Source: Streptomyces benahoarensis (lineage in GTDB: Bacteria; Actinomycetota; Actinomycetes; Streptomycetales; Streptomycetaceae). Taken from it: a stretch of 35,674 bases of DNA. The translations under genes were made by a program, and so were the position numbers. Each line of letters opens with the position of its first letter. Position 1 is the first letter of the stretch. The stretch is taken from NCBI RefSeq assembly GCF_007280575.1, contig NZ_VKJP01000029.1, positions 1-35,674 on the forward strand, read 5' to 3'. The notes beneath the pieces are model-generated. The model ran no database searches, was not told the DNA's origin, and was given only the letters and a program-made list of their open reading frames with translations. Below, in pieces: positions 24,943-33,796 of this stretch.

Positions 24943-25300
24943 AAACGAGATCCTTTTCTGGGGGCATGCGGTTTTCACGATGAGGAAACTGTGACATGCC
25001 TCGCGAGGATGTTTCCAGTCTTACGCGTCTGCCTCCAGCGAACTTGAATTTCGCCACAACTCCGACTTCGAAATATATGACATTGGGCTCTATAGAGAGC
25101 AAATAACTCGGGCCTCGAACGGTGATGTGGACGCGCTGACGGCAAGTCCACGGATTCCTCGCCACCGGGGCAATCCTGCTGGAATGCCCCGCAGAATTGA
25201 CCTGTCCCTGAACAGGGTCAAGCGCAACGCCGCCATGCGGAGTCCGACCGCGCGGTGCGTACCCCGACCTTGCCCTTGCCGGAATCCTCATCCGTGCAGG
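24943..25300 (-). promoter_or_regulatory. Upstream region of the restriction operon with candidate promoter
   Basis: This stretch holds no recognisable gene. Its middle is AT-rich. Read on the minus strand, TTGCTC (25097-25102) and CATATA (25074-25079) are 17 bases apart, a plausible -35/-10 pair about 130 bases before the methyltransferase start. A 10-bp palindrome CTCTATAGAG (25088-25097) lies in the spacer and overlaps the -35 edge, a position where a repressor could act. No controller-protein gene is seen nearby. Confidence 0.4.
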
Positions 25301-26311
25301 TCATGCGGCATGTCGGTACTCGTGGAGGATGCCACCGAGGCGTTCGCGTCTTCGTATGTTGAGGCTGGCGATCTGGTCCGGAGCGGCGATCGGCGTGGGT
25401 AATGGATTCAGCGGACGGGCATTCGCGATGCCCTGGTGCGGCCGATGAGCGTTGTAGAACTGCTCGAACTCGCGCAGCGCGTGGAGCAGGTGCCGCTGGT
25501 TCCAGATCAAGGTACGGTCCAGCAGTTCACGCCGGCAGGTCTGCACCCACCGCTCCATGAGCGAGTTCATTCTCGGCATCCGAACACCGCTGAGTACGAC
25601 CTCGATCCCCACATCGGCAAGGATGGCATCGAACAGGGCGGGGAACTTTCCGTCCCGGTCCCGGATCAGGAACCGCGCCCGGCAGCCTGCGTCTCAAGGT
25701 CCATGACCAGGTTCTTGGCGGCCTGCGACACCATGAGGCGGTCGGGTGCGCGGTCGCCCCCAGGATCCGAACGCGTCGGCTGGAGCACTCGATCACCGCC
25801 AACACGTACAGTCGGGCCCCGGACAAGGTGACCGTTTCCAGGAAGTCACAGGCCAGCAGGGCATCAGCGTGCAGGCCCACTCGGGTGCCGGGTCAATCCC
25901 GGCCTCTCTCAAAATCTCCCAGACGGTGGACGCGGCGACCTTCACGCCCAGGACGAGAAGTTCACCGTGCACCCTCCTGTAGCCCCAACTGGGATTCCCC
26001 CTCACCAAACGCAACACCAGGTCCCGGACAGAGCGCACCGTGCGCGGCCTTCCCCGACGCTTGGGCCGGGAGACAGCCGCGTGGCGGCGTGCGACCAGGC
26101 TGCGGTGCCAGCGCAATACCGTGTCGGGACGGACCACCAGGCGCATCCCCCGCAGCACGTCCCGTGGCAGCCGGTTCAGCAGAGCAGGGAGGACGCCGAC
26201 CGCCCGGCCCCAGAGACCTACAGCCCCTCCTTCGTAAACCACAACGAACCTGGCTTGACCGGCTGGAACCTCCGCCTGGCCCGTGAACGCCACCGCACCG
26301 GCCCCGGCCAC
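25301..26311 (-). pseudogene. Frameshifted integrase-core transposase
   Basis: Three overlapping minus-strand frames together make one DDE (rve, IS3/IS481-like) transposase. Frame one covers the helix-turn-helix part (RPDTVLRWHRSLVARR, NPSWGYRRVHGEL) to GIDPAP. Frame two has LLACDFLETVTLSGARLYVL and AHPTASW. Frame three has FLIRDRDGKFPALFDAIL and PRMNSLMERWVQTCRREL, ending ILHEYRHAA. At least three frame breaks are visible (near 25880, 25740 and 25690), each explained by small deletions. It cannot make an intact enzyme. Terminal repeats were not identified. It marks the right border of the defence island. Confidence 0.85.
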
Positions 26312-26541
26312 CGCCCTTCCCCTTGTACGGCAGCAACGAGCTCTCCGAGGCGGATGGCGTCCAGCACCGAAGTGTCAGACGCCGTGATCGCCGATAAGTA
26401 GGGGAGTAAGCGGCCGGGTTCTTCCTGGTTGCGTTCAGGGGCGTCCAGGCCCCACCCGCATTCTCCGAAGGCTCTTCAGCACAGGTGGAGCCGCGACAGC
26501 AACGAACACGGACGGGCTGTTGTATGTGCGGAAGGGCCGCC
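26312..26541. other. Gap between the transposase relic and the lipoprotein gene
   Basis: No gene, hairpin or repeat that I can support was found in these 230 bases. Part of it may belong to the decayed insertion element. Confidence 0.4.
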
Positions 26542-27282
26542 TCAGCGGACGGTGGGGATCGGCGCGGCCTCACCATGCGGAAAGTCGAGGGTGGCCCACT
26601 TGCCGCCGGCGACCAGGGCGGCGAAGCGGTGCAAGCGCCCGTCGGCATCGATCCAGTAGCGGGTGCGGCGTTCGGCGGATCCGGTGGCGGTGCCCGGTGC
26701 GGGCGGGGCGGTGTCGCCGGAGTCGGGGGGCTTGGGGCCGGCGATGACGGTGACGGGGGTGCTGTTCAGTCGTTCGCTGCGCAGCCAGCTTGCCCCTCCC
26801 TGGCGCAGCAGTTGGGCGTTCTCGGGGCGGTCCGTGCCCAGGGAGAGGGCTAGCAGCAGCACGGCGTCGATGGGGTTGGCGCGGGGATCCAGGGGGCGGT
26901 GCTGCCAGCCGGAGCGTGGTGGCGTGGCGGGCAGTTGGGCGTTGCTGTTGGGGTGGACGGAGGCGGTGCGGAGGTCCCACCGCACGAGGATGTTCTGCGG
27001 CTGTCCGGGGACAAGTACCTGGGCGTAGCCGGTGTGTGTGGTCCAGTCGACGCGGCCGGTGAGTCTCAGGGTGCGTCCGGCGGCGGGGACGGTGGCGTGG
27101 ATCTGGCCGCGTACGCGCTGGTAGTTGAGGAATCGTACGGTGGACATCAGCTCGGCCTCGGATGTGGTGAGCGGGCGAGGCCCCGCTGCCGCCCGCTTGC
27201 CCCGGCCGTCGTCTCCGCCGCATCCGGTCAGGACCAGAGCGAGTCCGGCCGCGCCCGCGGCGAGCAGGGCACGGCGGCGCAT
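26542..27282 (-). CDS. Lipoprotein of unknown function
   Basis: This 246-residue protein has a signal peptide with basic MRRR, a hydrophobic core and a lipobox ending LTGC, with C21 as the lipidated residue. The mature part looks globular and beta-rich (RGQIHATVPAAGRTLRLTG, YAQVLVPGQPQNILVRWDL). Near the C-terminus lies RTRYWIDADGRLHRF. The layout recalls lipid- or ligand-binding LolA/LppX-like lipoproteins, but I do not recognise the family. The ATG overlaps the preceding gene's TGA by one base (TGATG), so it is translationally coupled to the beta-helix protein. Confidence 0.8.
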   Translation of the reverse strand: MRRRALLAAGAAGLALVLTGCGGDDGRGKRAAAGPRPLTTSEAELMSTVRFLNYQRVRGQIHATVPAAGRTLRLTGRVDWTTHTGYAQVLVPGQPQNILVRWDLRTASVHPNSNAQLPATPPRSGWQHRPLDPRANPIDAVLLLALSLGTDRPENAQLLRQGGASWLRSERLNSTPVTVIAGPKPPDSGDTAPPAPGTATGSAERRTRYWIDADGRLHRFAALVAGGKWATLDFPHGEAAPIPTVR

Positions 27283-28625
27283 CACGAGCCGCTCCGGCTG
27301 TGGGCGGCGAGCAGATCGCGGCCCGGCAGCGGGACGCGGTCCGCGTCGACGGAGCCGGGCAGGCCGGTGGCAGGGCGTACGGGGGCGGTGGCGCCGCCGG
27401 GCATCTGCGGCTGGTCCGGGGGCTCGGGCACCGTACGGAAGGGGATCCCAGCAGGTGCGGCAGGCTGCGTGGGCGGTGGAGCGGACGTCATCACCGGGCC
27501 GTCGGTGTCGGCGGAGCACTGCGGCTGGGCGGCCAGGGTCTTGGGGGCCGTGGTGGACAGGGCGTTGTCCGTGAGGCAGTTGCCCTTGCCGGGGGCGCGG
27601 TCGCTGGCCGCGTACACGGCGTCGACTCCGTTGCGGCTGAAGGTGTTCGAGCTGATCGCGTTGCCGGTGGGCGGGACGTCTTCGGCGGACATGAGGACGA
27701 GTCCGGCGCGCGGGTTCCCCTCGATCCGGTTGTTGTGCACGGTGTTGCGCTGGCCGCCCGCGAGTCCGATGCCGATGCCGAAGCCCCCGTCGGCCTGCTG
27801 GGGTGACTTCGGCTCGGCGTTGTCGGCGACGAGATTGCCCGCCACAACGGCACTGTGCTGGGGGACGTATGCCTCCAGATAGTCGGAGTTGACCGTCATT
27901 CCGACACGGTTGTGTGTGAGGCGGTTGCGCAGTACCCACATCTTCTCGCTGGCGTTGGTGCCCTCGTAGCCGACGGCGTTGTACTCGGCGACGTTGTCGC
28001 TCACCACGACGTTGCACGGCTTGCACTGGCCGACGTACAGGCCCGAATCGGCGCCGCCGGAGGTGTGGTTGTGGTCCAGCCGTCCACTCTGAGCGTTGAA
28101 GGCGTAGATGCCGTAGAGGCCGTTGCGGGCGGAGGTCACATAGCTGACCCGGAAGCCTTGCAGCGGCGGGAACTTCTCCGGGTCCAGGTGCTCATAGCCG
28201 TTGCTGCCGCGGGCCAGGCCCTGCCCGTCCTGGGACGCCATGCCGGTCACCAGCACGCCGTTGAGCAGGTGGTCGCGGACGGTGAGGTTCTCCACCGCCA
28301 CGCCGGAGCCGGTCACGACGACGCCGTTGTGCCGCCTGCCCTGCCCGTCGATGATCACGCGGTTGCGGTCGGTGCCGCGCAGCACGACGCGGTCGACGGG
28401 GATCCGTGCGGTCTCGTGGTAGACGCCGGGCGAGACCAGGACCAGGTCGCCGGGCCGGGCGCGTCCGACGGCCGTGCTGATCGTGGGGGCGTCCTGCGGC
28501 ACCCGGATGGTCTGCGGCGTACGGGCCTTGGCTGCGTCGTCCTCCTCGTCGGACGGTGCACAACCCACCGCCGCGAGAAGCATGCCGATCAGGCAGATGA
28601 ACAGGGCGATACGGCCTCGGAACAC
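27282..28625 (-). CDS. Parallel beta-helix lipoprotein (NosD/PbH1-like)
   Basis: This 447-residue exported protein has a lipobox ending AAVGC with C22 as the lipidated residue. An acidic linker is followed by a right-handed parallel beta-helix: IRVPQDAPTISTAVGRARPG at the cap, then many short repeats such as VVLRGTDRNRVIIDG, VAVENLTVRDH, VVVSDNVAEYN, NRLTHNRVG and NTVHNNRIEGN. Such repeats often bind or modify polysaccharides. No catalytic set is evident. The C-terminal 90 residues are Pro/Ala-rich. GTG at 28625 follows GAAGGTG. It is divergent from the DyP peroxidase gene and coupled to the lipoprotein downstream. Confidence 0.85.
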   Translation of the reverse strand: MFRGRIALFICLIGMLLAAVGCAPSDEEDDAAKARTPQTIRVPQDAPTISTAVGRARPGDLVLVSPGVYHETARIPVDRVVLRGTDRNRVIIDGQGRRHNGVVVTGSGVAVENLTVRDHLLNGVLVTGMASQDGQGLARGSNGYEHLDPEKFPPLQGFRVSYVTSARNGLYGIYAFNAQSGRLDHNHTSGGADSGLYVGQCKPCNVVVSDNVAEYNAVGYEGTNASEKMWVLRNRLTHNRVGMTVNSDYLEAYVPQHSAVVAGNLVADNAEPKSPQQADGGFGIGIGLAGGQRNTVHNNRIEGNPRAGLVLMSAEDVPPTGNAISSNTFSRNGVDAVYAASDRAPGKGNCLTDNALSTTAPKTLAAQPQCSADTDGPVMTSAPPPTQPAAPAGIPFRTVPEPPDQPQMPGGATAPVRPATGLPGSVDADRVPLPGRDLLAAHSRSGS

Positions 28626-28669
28626 GGTTCACCTTCAACGGTTTCTGAGATGGCAGTGAGGGAGGTTTG

Positions 28670-28705
28670 CTGACAACTACTCCTCAACACTGACAAGATG
28701 GAGTA
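28670..28705. promoter_or_regulatory. Repeats in the divergent intergenic region
   Basis: Two direct copies of CTGACAA lie 20 bases apart (28670-28676, 28690-28696). An inverted repeat TACTCC (28678-28683) / GGAGTA (28700-28705) spans the second copy and reaches the DyP start codon, overlapping its GGAG ribosome-binding site. The gap between the divergent genes is only 80 bases, so shared control is plausible. The regulator is unknown. Confidence 0.35.
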
Positions 28706-29866
28706 ATGGATCAGTTACGTGGCGTACCGCGTAGGGGGCTGCTCGTGGGGGGTGCGCTGGCCGTGGCATCCTCCCTGGCGGCCTGCCGGGCCCAGGGCCC
28801 GCACCCTGAACGGAAGTCCGCCGACGACGCCCCTCACCCACTGTCGTCTGTGAGTTCAACAGGACGCACACAAGCGGGAGTTGACAGACCCGGCGCGCCA
28901 CAGGAACACCTCGGTCTCGTGGTGCTCGACCTCGCCCCGGCACAAGAGGGCGACGAAGTGGCCAAGGTGATCGCAGACCTGGGCCGGTCCGTGCAGCGGG
29001 TGGCCAGGGGCAGTCATCCCCGTATGGCCGGGCTGGCCCCGGGCGATACGACCGTGACGGTCGGCATCGGGCCCCGCCTCGTCTCCGGCGCGGGGCGCGA
29101 ACTGCCCGGCGCCGCCCGGCTGCCTGCCTTCGCCCGCGAGAAGATCCCCGAGGCGGCCCGCGACGGCGACGTTCTGCTGCAGATCTGCGGCTCCGACCCC
29201 CTGGTGGTCAGCTGCGCGGAGGCGGCCTGCACCGCGGCGCTGACCGACGCGGGGGCGCACGTGCGCTGGTCGCAGCAGGGATTTAGGCCCCCGGCGGGAC
29301 CGCACGCCGGGCGCAACCTCCTCGGCTTTCCCGACGGCATCATCGTGCCCAAGGGGCCGGAGCAGATGCGGCGTGAGGTGTGGCTCGACGGCCCGGGGCC
29401 GGTGGCCGGTGGCACGATCGCCGTGGTGCGCCGGCTGCGCATCGCCACCGACCGCTTCCTGGCCCAGCCCGTGCACCGTCAGGAGGAGATCATCGGCCGG
29501 CGGCGCTCCGACGGGGCGCCGCTGAGCGGAGGCGGCCCCGAGGCCGAGGTGGACCTGGGCGCCAAGACTCCCGACGGCCGCTATCGGGTACCGCCCATGG
29601 CACACGCCCGCCGCGCCAACCCGCTCACCTCCGGCAGCGGACTGATGCTGCGCCGCGGCTACAGCTACCGCAACGGGCCGGACGACGCAGGTCTGGTCTT
29701 CATCAGCTTCCAACGCGAACTCCGTACGTTCGTCGCCACCCTGCAGCGGCTCGACGAGGGCGATGACTTGATGGCGTTCACCACGGCCACGGCCTCTGGC
29801 ACCTTCCTGGTCCTGCCAGGTTTCGATACCGAACGCACCTTGGGGGCGGGCCTGTTGGCCGGGTGA
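28706..29866 (+). CDS. Tat-type lipoprotein DyP-type haem peroxidase
   Basis: This 386-residue dye-decolorising peroxidase has a twin-Arg signal (PRRGLLVGG, R9-R10) that ends in a lipobox (SLAAC, C27), so it is probably exported folded with haem and anchored outside. The GxxDG motif is GFPDG with distal D210. The proximal haem ligand is H300 (MAHARRANP), and LMLRRGYSY supplies the conserved distal Arg. The length and Tat signal resemble EfeB/DtpA-type exported enzymes. No EfeU or EfeO partner is present here. GGAG at 28700-28703 precedes the ATG by only two bases, so the exact start is not fully certain. It converges on the SdrD-like gene. Confidence 0.92.
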   Translation: MDQLRGVPRRGLLVGGALAVASSLAACRAQGPHPERKSADDAPHPLSSVSSTGRTQAGVDRPGAPQEHLGLVVLDLAPAQEGDEVAKVIADLGRSVQRVARGSHPRMAGLAPGDTTVTVGIGPRLVSGAGRELPGAARLPAFAREKIPEAARDGDVLLQICGSDPLVVSCAEAACTAALTDAGAHVRWSQQGFRPPAGPHAGRNLLGFPDGIIVPKGPEQMRREVWLDGPGPVAGGTIAVVRRLRIATDRFLAQPVHRQEEIIGRRRSDGAPLSGGGPEAEVDLGAKTPDGRYRVPPMAHARRANPLTSGSGLMLRRGYSYRNGPDDAGLVFISFQRELRTFVATLQRLDEGDDLMAFTTATASGTFLVLPGFDTERTLGAGLLAG

Positions 29867-29873
29867 GACGTCG

Positions 29874-29905
29874 GCGGTGCGCCCCCTGGAGGGAGGGCGC
29901 ACCGC
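29874..29905. terminator. Bidirectional hairpin terminator
   Basis: GCGGTGCGCCC (29874-29884), a 10-base loop and the perfect complement GGGCGCACCGC (29895-29905) form an 11-bp GC-rich stem. It sits between the converging DyP and SdrD-like genes and can end both transcripts. Confidence 0.8.
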
Positions 29906-29925
29906 TGCGGAACGGGTGCTCTTGC

Positions 29926-32124
29926 TCAGCGGGCGTAGTACATACCCGCGTCGAGGTTGTGCTTGACCGAACCCCAGTCACCGACCTGGAACACCTGGGT
30001 CTCCGCGGTGGTGTCGGAGTTCCTGTTGAACTCCACCTTGGAGTCGATCGTCGAGTTCCCGCCGGGGTCGTCCTCGTACGGGTTGGTCCAGCGCAGCCTG
30101 CTGATCTGCGGGTTGGGCCGTCCGATGGGCACATTGGTCAGGTCCGCGGTGCTCTTGTCGAACCGCAGCTTGTACGTGCCGTGCTCGGTCAGCGCGGGCA
30201 CGTTGAGCGAGCTGAAGTAGTACTCGCCCTTGGCGTTGGTAGTGGTCGTGGCGAGTGTGTTGCCGTTCTCGTCCAGGAGGGTGACGGTGACGCCGGGGAA
30301 CCCGGCCCATTCGTCGGGGTTCTGGGTGCCGGGCTGCGGGTCGTACCAGACGCGGTTGCCGATCTGGATCGGCGGCTCGTCGCACAGGTACTCCAGGTCG
30401 CCCAAGCCGTTGGCCTTGGCGAAGTTGCCGCTGTCCAGAGCAGTGAGGTACTGGATGCCGTAGCCCTGTTGGTCGGCGGCGCCGCTGGTGCGGTCGTGCC
30501 AGTTCACCCCTCCGGAATTGATCGCGTGCGCGGGGTCCATGTACGTACTGGCGATCTTGCCGTCGTGGAGGGAGAGGGCCAGCGCACCCTGTGCCCGTTC
30601 GCCGTGGCCGGACCAGTTGTCGCCGTGGTAGAACTCGTCGGCGCCGTCGCCCTGGTTGGTCGGGCAGCCGCCGGTGCCCTCCCAGACGAACGTGCCCGCG
30701 GCGGTGCGGCACACCTTGGTGATGTCACCCGCCGAAGCAGTGGTGTCCAGGGTGGGGTGCGCCGGGTTGGGGTTGATCATCTGGTAGCCGCCCAGGTCGC
30801 CCTGACGGTCGCGGAAGCCCAGTGCCAGGTCGCCGTTGGCCTCGACGGCGATGTCGCTGAGCATCGGCTGCGGGCGGGCGGGGGTGCCGTTGACGGACGC
30901 CGGGTACTGGTTCGGGTCGTCCAACGTCCAGGGCGTCCACTTGGCGGAGATGCCCGGGGTCAGGTCACCACGCGCCTTGTCCAGCTGCTCGTCCAGCACC
31001 GGCGCGGTGGAGAACGTCTGACTGCCGGGGTCGTACGTCCACACCACAGCCCGCAGGTCACCGGCGTTCTGGGTGGACTGCGCGGAGCACACCCCGCCGA
31101 CGTACACCACACCGTCGCGCACCCCGAGGCCCATCGGCCGCCAGTCGGCGGGGCCGTTGCAGCCCGGGTTGGGGATGGCGATGCTCGACTGCGGCGCGTT
31201 CGGGGGCGGGGCCGACTGGGTCGCATCGAAGGTGTAGAGCTTGCGGTCGTACATGTTGACGACGTACAGCTCGTCACCCTTCTCGGAGAGGTCGATGTCT
31301 CCGAGCCCCTCCTTGCCGACGGCCTTGATGAAGTCGCCGTCATAGCGGGCGGTGCTGGTGTTGTGCGGGGTGCTGCCGGCATTCAGGGCGGCGAAGGTGG
31401 TGGTGGCACCGCCACCGCGCGGCGTTACATAGATCGCACCCTGCTCGTTCGGCCCCTGCCCATAGGTGGTGGCGCGCTTGGCATAGGCGCCCTGGAAGAT
31501 GCGCCGTTGCTTCTTGTCGTACGCCAGGCCGTAGGTCGCGCCGGTGTCGCCCTTAGTGTTGAGGGCGGTGGGCTGGGGCGCACCGGCGTTGCTGTTGCCC
31601 CGCCAGTTGTTCTTGAAGGTCACCAGGCCGCGCGAGGTATCGGGCTTGAGCATGTCCTGCTGGCAAGAGGTCGTCAGGTCCGCATTGACCTGGCAGTAGT
31701 CCGCCGTGTTCCACACCCCGAACCGCACCGTGTGCGACTGCTCGGCCACGTTGACGTAGGTGACCGCGGAGGAGAGGTCCCTGCCGCCGAAGGCAGGCTG
31801 CAGATAGTCCGGAAGGCTGCTGGTCACCAGCTCCAGCCGGAACTCTCCGTCGGTCCCCGCGGTGGGCACATCGACGGTGCCGTCCGGGTTGGTGGTGACG
31901 ATGAAGCTGTTGTCATCGGCATCGGTGACCCGGACCTGGATCCCGGCCACCCCTAGTTCACGGGCCGCCGTGTACCTGCCGTCGGCGTCCACGTCGCGGA
32001 TGACGCTGACCGTCAGCGTGCCGGGCGCGGCGAACGCTGGCGTCGGCATCATCGAGGTCAGCAGGGTCAGCGCGGCTCCCAGGCCGAATCCGGCCCGCAA
32101 CGCGCCTTTCGTCGTTCTTCTCAA
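29926..32124 (-). CDS. Secreted SdrD B-like domain protein
   Basis: This large exported protein is about 732 residues with the chosen start. The signal peptide runs from RRTTKG through a hydrophobic core to PTPAFA|APG. A Cna-B/SdrD-type domain follows (SVIRDVDADGRYTAARE, GVAGIQVRVTD). The middle region of about 400 residues has repeated beta-strand blocks like a propeller (TYGLAYDKKQRRIFQGAYAK, GLGDIDLSEKGDELYVVNMY, GVRDGVVYVGGVC). A second SdrD B-like domain follows near the C-terminus (IGNRVWYDPQPGTQNPDEW, GVTVTLLDENGNT). No LPXTG or membrane anchor is present. A TTG at 32124 is taken as start because GGGGA lies five to six bases upstream and the signal peptide begins there; longer starts up to 32223 lack this. 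Confidence 0.85.
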   Translation of the reverse strand: MRRTTKGALRAGFGLGAALTLLTSMMPTPAFAAPGTLTVSVIRDVDADGRYTAARELGVAGIQVRVTDADDNSFIVTTNPDGTVDVPTAGTDGEFRLELVTSSLPDYLQPAFGGRDLSSAVTYVNVAEQSHTVRFGVWNTADYCQVNADLTTSCQQDMLKPDTSRGLVTFKNNWRGNSNAGAPQPTALNTKGDTGATYGLAYDKKQRRIFQGAYAKRATTYGQGPNEQGAIYVTPRGGGATTTFAALNAGSTPHNTSTARYDGDFIKAVGKEGLGDIDLSEKGDELYVVNMYDRKLYTFDATQSAPPPNAPQSSIAIPNPGCNGPADWRPMGLGVRDGVVYVGGVCSAQSTQNAGDLRAVVWTYDPGSQTFSTAPVLDEQLDKARGDLTPGISAKWTPWTLDDPNQYPASVNGTPARPQPMLSDIAVEANGDLALGFRDRQGDLGGYQMINPNPAHPTLDTTASAGDITKVCRTAAGTFVWEGTGGCPTNQGDGADEFYHGDNWSGHGERAQGALALSLHDGKIASTYMDPAHAINSGGVNWHDRTSGAADQQGYGIQYLTALDSGNFAKANGLGDLEYLCDEPPIQIGNRVWYDPQPGTQNPDEWAGFPGVTVTLLDENGNTLATTTTNAKGEYYFSSLNVPALTEHGTYKLRFDKSTADLTNVPIGRPNPQISRLRWTNPYEDDPGGNSTIDSKVEFNRNSDTTAETQVFQVGDWGSVKHNLDAGMYYAR

Positions 32125-32874
32125 AAGAATCCCCTGTCGCGAATGGTGGATGGGGCGACTTCGCTGCGGAATTCCACACGCCGCCATGTACATATGGCGG
32201 TATGTGACGAGTGGCCCGAGCACGAAGTCTTCCCATTTCCCGGGACAAGCGGCCGCTCATGAATTCGAGCGGAAGCGCCCCGTCGCGCGGGAACTGCACG
32301 CAGGGAAGACTCCGACCGGTCAGAAAAAGCCAGGGCGCCGTATTCTGCGCAACGGCCGATCGACCTGCTCAGCATGGCCGTGACCGTGATACGCACGAGC
32401 CCCGCGCCGTCCATAAATCAACGGACGAGGCTCTTACGGTATGTTGACCGCAGCGAAATAGGCTTCGCCGGTAACCCCGTGATTACGCCCTGTTCCTGGC
32501 ATGGCAACAGATTGGCGGGGGCGCCGGAGCAGCGCAACCCGCCGTTGCGTATCCGGCCATTTCAGATCGCCCCGGCGAAGGCCCGGCCGTGCGAACTCGA
32601 ACCACCTCGACGAGCAGAACGACGTTCCCGGAAACCTGCTTCGTGGCCTGAAGTGTGACCTTGACACCATCGACGCCGGCAGCACGGCGGCCCCTGGCAC
32701 ACGCGGCGATGCCTCTACCACGCCGGAACGCGCCGCACGGGCCTCCCGAGGTGCCCGTGCGCGCCCCTCCCGATCCAGCCATGGACTCACTTCGGGTTAC
32801 CATCAGAATTCCGACCGTAACCAGCCGAGGCGCTCCTTCCTCCAAGTGGCTCAATTCCCTACCAAGCACGCTCA
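32125..32874. other. Long noncoding stretch upstream of the SdrD-like gene
   Basis: No gene with recognisable features was found. Close to the SdrD-like gene lies an inverted repeat, ACATA (32190-32194) / TATGT (32201-32205) around TGGCGG, at a distance suited to a promoter or operator for that gene. The rest has mixed composition, with short shadow-like frames on both strands and no motif or start signal. It is probably a decayed region. Confidence 0.45.
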
Positions 32875-33141
32875 CTACACCAACGCGCCCTTGCAGCCGT
32901 TCCAGGACGCATCCCCTGCCTCTCCAGACAACGTGAGGCACCAGGCGTGGGTGTCGTCCCACTCGGAATGCCGGGTGAACGCCAGGCGTTCCGCCTCGGC
33001 CGCTGCCTGGATGAACCGCTCCAGCAGCGCCAGCCCTTCCGCACGTCGCCTTTCTGACAACTCGATCTGCTGCGGTTGCCGGGGTCGGGGCCTGCGTTCG
33101 CAGGACCCGGCAGGAATCACCCAGGAATCCTGGGGCCTCAC
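32875..33141 (-). CDS. Orphan small protein or gene remnant
   Basis: This 88-codon frame has coding-like composition: a helical, charged segment (IELSERRRAEGLALLERFI, AAAEAERLAF) and then TRHSEWDDTHAWCLTLSGE to the stop. I do not recognise it. The GTG start at 33141 has no clear ribosome-binding site, and both flanks are insertion debris. It may therefore be the surviving end of a longer gene. Confidence 0.35.
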   Translation of the reverse strand: MRPQDSWVIPAGSCERRPRPRQPQQIELSERRRAEGLALLERFIQAAAEAERLAFTRHSEWDDTHAWCLTLSGEAGDASWNGCKGALV

Positions 33142-33394
33142 GGTGCACGCGACGCCGTCTTGGGTTCCGAGTGGGAACGAAACAGGCCGACGCCTCAGCC
33201 GTGCAGGTCACTTGGGAAAACCCGGGATGCCGACCTCACGGCCATGATGGATTCCTCGACCTTCGCCGAGGTGCCCAGCACCCTGCAGGCTCCATCGACG
33301 GGAAGCCCTCCCCTTCCCATGCCCCGGCTGGACAGTGCGCCGTGGTACCGACGACGTTGACGGCTTCTGGCGCCCTGGGCCACAGAGGCATTTG
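33142..33394. other. Decayed DNA before the IS701-like relic
   Basis: No gene, promoter or repeat could be supported here. Part of it may be the degraded N-terminal region of the transposase that follows. Confidence 0.4.
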
Positions 33395-33691
33395 TCCGCC
33401 TCGCACCACAAGCTCGCGCTGGAGATGCTCGACGAACTCGCCGCCGTCGGCCCGCAGCTGGCTGTCGTGGTGGCAGATGCCGGTTACGGCGCGAACGCGG
33501 ACTTGCGAGGTAGCCTTCACGACCGCGGTCTTGCCTACGCCTTGCCGGCCAAGGCCGAGATGACGACTCACCCCGAAAGCGCCGAACCTCGTCAGCCGAC
33601 CTATGGTTCATGGCACAGGACGAACTTACCCAAGAGCCCCGTCGCCCCTCGACGCTCCTCGTCCTCCTGCACCTGCCCGAGATGTGCGTGA
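33395..33691 (+). pseudogene. IS701-like transposase fragment
   Basis: The frame reads HHKLALEMLDELAAVG, VVVADAGYGANADLR and LHDRGLAYALPAKAEM, the central region of IS701-family DDE transposases, with a catalytic Asp in VADAGYG. Both the N-terminal half and the C-terminal half with the catalytic Glu are missing. Recognisable similarity ends near 33640, after which the frame continues into unrelated codons. Confidence 0.75.
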
Positions 33692-33796
33692 GCGTAACTA
33701 GTGGCTCTACTCAGATGGTTGACCGGTAATTGATCCGCAACACTCTGCATGACGTGACAGCACCGCGTTGCCCCTGTGAGGACTTACCCTGACCGC

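Noticed and set aside
29863..31956. 697-codon plus-strand open frame opposite the SdrD-like gene
   Set aside because: The minus strand has a signal peptide and beta-domain repeats. The plus frame is Val/Gly/Arg-rich without a domain.
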